Shown: one piece after another, positions 62,109 through 64,000 of the stretch
Position numbering within the stretch: the stretch's first letter is position 1
Layout: every line of letters begins with the position of its first letter
Origin: Chryseobacterium sp. Tr-659
Lineage (GTDB): Bacteria > Bacteroidota > Bacteroidia > Flavobacteriales > Weeksellaceae
Length of the DNA stretch: 64,000 nt
Assembly: GCF_011752975.1 (NCBI RefSeq)
Contig: NZ_VWWP01000009.1
Span: 62,001-126,000, forward strand
Direction of reading: 5' to 3'
Made by a program: the position numbers and the translations under genes
Notes under the pieces: generated by a model
What the model was told of the DNA's origin: nothing
Database searches by the model: none
The model's input: only the letters and a program-made list of their open reading frames with translations

Positions 62109-64000
62109 TTATTTTTCTATGGCAATATCAATTACCTCCTCCATTCTGTTAACGTAGTGAACTTTCAGGTTTTTTAAATAATCTTTTTTGATCTCCTCTA
62201 CATCCTTTCTGTTAGCTTCACAAAGGATTACATCCTTAATTCCGGCTCTGGTAGCGGCAAGAAGCTTTTCTTTAATTCCTCCTACAGGAAGTACTTTACC
62301 TCTTAAAGTGATTTCCCCGGTCATTGCAAGGTGAGGCTTCACTTTTTTATTTTTAAAAGAAGAAACCATAGACGTAAGCATCGCAATACCGGCAGAAGGT
62401 CCGTCTTTAGGTGTTGCACCTTCAGGAACGTGCACGTGTATGTTTTTCTTGTCCAGTTCTTCCTGTGGAATCCCCAACTCATCATGCTTTGCTTTAATAT
62501 ATTCAAGAGCAATAGTAGCAGACTCTTTCATCACTGTACCTAGATTTCCCGTCATGGTTAAAGCACCTTTTCCATTACTTAAAATACTTTCAATATAAAG
62601 AATGTCTCCTCCTACACTTGTCCAGGCAAGACCTGTAACAACCCCAGGAACACCGGTAATTTCCGACAAGCTTTTCGGCCTTGGAACCCCAAGGATTTCA
62701 TCCACTTTTTCAAGAGAGATTTTAGGGTCATATTCTTTTACAAGGGCCGTCTGAAGTGCCACCCATCTCGCAATGGAAGCAATTCTTTTTTCCAGTGTTC
62801 TCACTCCGCTTTCCGAAGTATGAGCTTCTATGATATGTTTAAGTTCAGCATTTCCAAGTTTAAATGATTTGGTATCCAGACCATTCTCTTCCTGCTGCTT
62901 TTTGATTAAGTGTCTTTTAGCGATCTCAATCTTTTCCTCCAGAGTATAGCCTGCAATCTGAATAATCTCCGTTCTATCCAAAAGAGGAGTTTGTATTGTT
63001 GAAAGCGAGTTGGCTGTAGCAATAAACATCACTTTTGATAGATCATAGCCCATCTCAAGGAAGTTGTCGTAAAAAGACTTATTTTGTTCCGGGTCAAGAA
63101 CTTCAAGAAGTGCAGAGCTTGGATCGCCATGCAAACCTTGTCCTATTTTATCAATTTCGTCAAGAACAATCACAGGATTGGATGTTCCGGACTTTTTGAT
63201 AGACTGAAGGATTCTTCCCGCCATGGCACCTATATAAGTTTTTCTGTGTCCTCGGATCTCACTTTCATCATGAAGCCCTCCCAGTGATAATCTTACATAT
63301 TTTCTGCCTAAAGCATCCGCAATGGATTTTCCTAAAGATGTTTTACCAACTCCCGGAGGTCCTACTAATAAAAGAATTGGAGACTTCATGTTGTTTTTTA
63401 ATTTTAAAACAGCCATATGCTCCAGGATTCTTTTTTTGATATCTTCCAGTCCAAAGTGAGCTTTATCCAGTACTTTTTCAGCCTTTGCAATATCAAAAAC
63501 ATCTTTAGTATAAGTTTCCCATGGAAGATCTGTAAAGAAATCCAGATAGTTTCTCTGTACATTATAATCCGGAGAATTAGGATTCTGACGTTGAAGTCTG
63601 CTGATCTCCTTCTGGAAATGTTCTTCCACTTCTATGCTCCATTTTTTTGCTTTAGCCTTGTTAATAAGATCTTCCACATCACTTTCAGGTCCGCCGCCAA
63701 GCTCTTCCTGAATCGTTCTGATCTGCTGGTTCAGGAAATATTCTCTCTGCTGTTTATCAAGATCTTTTGAAGTTTTCTGATGAATCTGGTTTCTCAATTC
63801 CAGCCTTCTGAAGTCTTCATGCATCATTTCATAGCACTTGTTAGCTCTTTCCATAAGGCTTTTCTCCTCAAGGAGTTTTTGCTTTTCCAGAGAAGGAAAA
63901 TTAGCATTTGTGCAGATGAAATTTAATAAATCATCATTGTTATTGATGTTTTTGATTGCGAAGTTAGCTGCATTAGGAATATTCGGATCCAGTTCAATGA
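62109..64000 (-). CDS. lon: ATP-dependent protease Lon (start outside window)
   Basis: The frame is open through the right edge; the ATG at 63854 is internal, since the codons before it continue with family sequence (LEKQKLLEEKS). Visible parts are the end of the N-terminal domain and long coiled coil (QKTSKDLDKQQREYFLNQQIRTI), the AAA+ module with Walker A GPPGVGKTSLGKS and Walker B VIVLDEIDKIG, and the protease domain with the Ser of KDGPSAGIAM and the Lys in GGIKEKLLAA. Lon degrades misfolded and regulatory proteins in the cytoplasm. The final residues (VIDIAIEK) are normal for the family. A strong terminator follows. Confidence 0.95.
   Translation of the reverse strand, partial: IELDPNIPNAANFAIKNINNNDDLLNFICTNANFPSLEKQKLLEEKSLMERANKCYEMMHEDFRRLELRNQIHQKTSKDLDKQQREYFLNQQIRTIQEELGGGPESDVEDLINKAKAKKWSIEVEEHFQKEISRLQRQNPNSPDYNVQRNYLDFFTDLPWETYTKDVFDIAKAEKVLDKAHFGLEDIKKRILEHMAVLKLKNNMKSPILLLVGPPGVGKTSLGKSIADALGRKYVRLSLGGLHDESEIRGHRKTYIGAMAGRILQSIKKSGTSNPVIVLDEIDKIGQGLHGDPSSALLEVLDPEQNKSFYDNFLEMGYDLSKVMFIATANSLSTIQTPLLDRTEIIQIAGYTLEEKIEIAKRHLIKKQQEENGLDTKSFKLGNAELKHIIEAHTSESGVRTLEKRIASIARWVALQTALVKEYDPKISLEKVDEILGVPRPKSLSEITGVPGVVTGLAWTSVGGDILYIESILSNGKGALTMTGNLGTVMKESATIALEYIKAKHDELGIPQEELDKKNIHVHVPEGATPKDGPSAGIAMLTSMVSSFKNKKVKPHLAMTGEITLRGKVLPVGGIKEKLLAATRAGIKDVILCEANRKDVEEIKKDYLKNLKVHYVNRMEEVIDIAIEK

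Noticed and set aside
1..64000. Mobile elements, prophage, CRISPR arrays, tRNA or rRNA genes
   Set aside because: I looked for transposase or integrase motifs, regularly spaced repeats and tRNA-like TTCGAAT arms and found none that hold up. Functional gene order looks chromosomal throughout.

Overview
The window looks like a chromosomal stretch from a member of the Flavobacteriia, most likely Chryseobacterium or a close Weeksellaceae relative (inference). The reasons are its AT-rich sequence, four secreted proteins with type IX secretion (T9SS) C-terminal sorting domains, many Bacteroidota-type -7 boxes (TAnnTTTG), Bacteroidota-only families (DUF4835, DUF5687, DUF4251) and two double-glycine-leader peptides typical of Chryseobacterium. 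I see no rRNA, tRNA, CRISPR array, transposase, integrase or phage gene.

Layout. 1-6.1 kb: end of a TetR regulator, then the housekeeping run bamD, rpoZ, coaBC, DUF4835 gene, recN. 6.1-9.3 kb: ABC exporter pair followed 3 bases later by a Dyp-type peroxidase. 9.3-12 kb: GG-leader peptide 1 and an ECF sigma / membrane anti-sigma-like / beta-barrel operon. 12-17.8 kb: class II and class I fumarases around an unknown secreted protein, a small membrane protein and an AraC regulator. 17.9-23 kb: T9SS-exported FISUMP-domain protein and GH13 glycosidase. 23-27 kb: SAM-I riboswitch, TonB-dependent receptor and APC permease. 27-36.6 kb: prfA, an unknown exported protein, prolyl oligopeptidase, a T9SS reprolysin-like protease and methylmalonyl-CoA mutase. 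36.6-40.8 kb: an RNA-repair/ribosome-rescue locus (structured leader with a terminator, a frameshifted basic protein, rtcB, prfH, TPR protein). 40.9-47.2 kb: T9SS M36 protease, two cytochrome c lipoproteins, meaB, DUF4251 lipoprotein, M48 protease. 47.2-54.9 kb (minus strand): MlaE/MlaF transporter with a beta-barrel protein, then sugar transferase, queE, folD, methyltransferase and pgi. 55-58.3 kb: a second ECF sigma operon with a TraB/GumN protein, and a DUF4349 lipoprotein. 58.4-64 kb: acyl-CoA dehydrogenase, DoxX protein, GG-leader peptide 2, AI-2E family transporter and most of lon.

The most interesting region is 36961-40820. A -7 box starts a leader of about 170 nt that can fold in two mutually exclusive ways. 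Segment 37062-37074 can pair upstream with 37002-37008, which leaves a strong intrinsic terminator (37112-37138) free to form. Alternatively it can pair downstream with 37111-37122, the 5' half of that terminator, and act as an antiterminator. A 25-codon open frame overlaps the switching segment. This is the classical attenuator layout, placed upstream of an RNA ligase (RtcB) and a release-factor homologue (PrfH) known for rescue of ribosomes with cleaved 16S rRNA. My inference is that the leader may sense translation stalling. The first structural gene is broken by an apparent one-base deletion.

A second notable unit is the SAM-I riboswitch directly controlling a TonB receptor plus permease, which points to uptake of methionine or a related sulfur compound.
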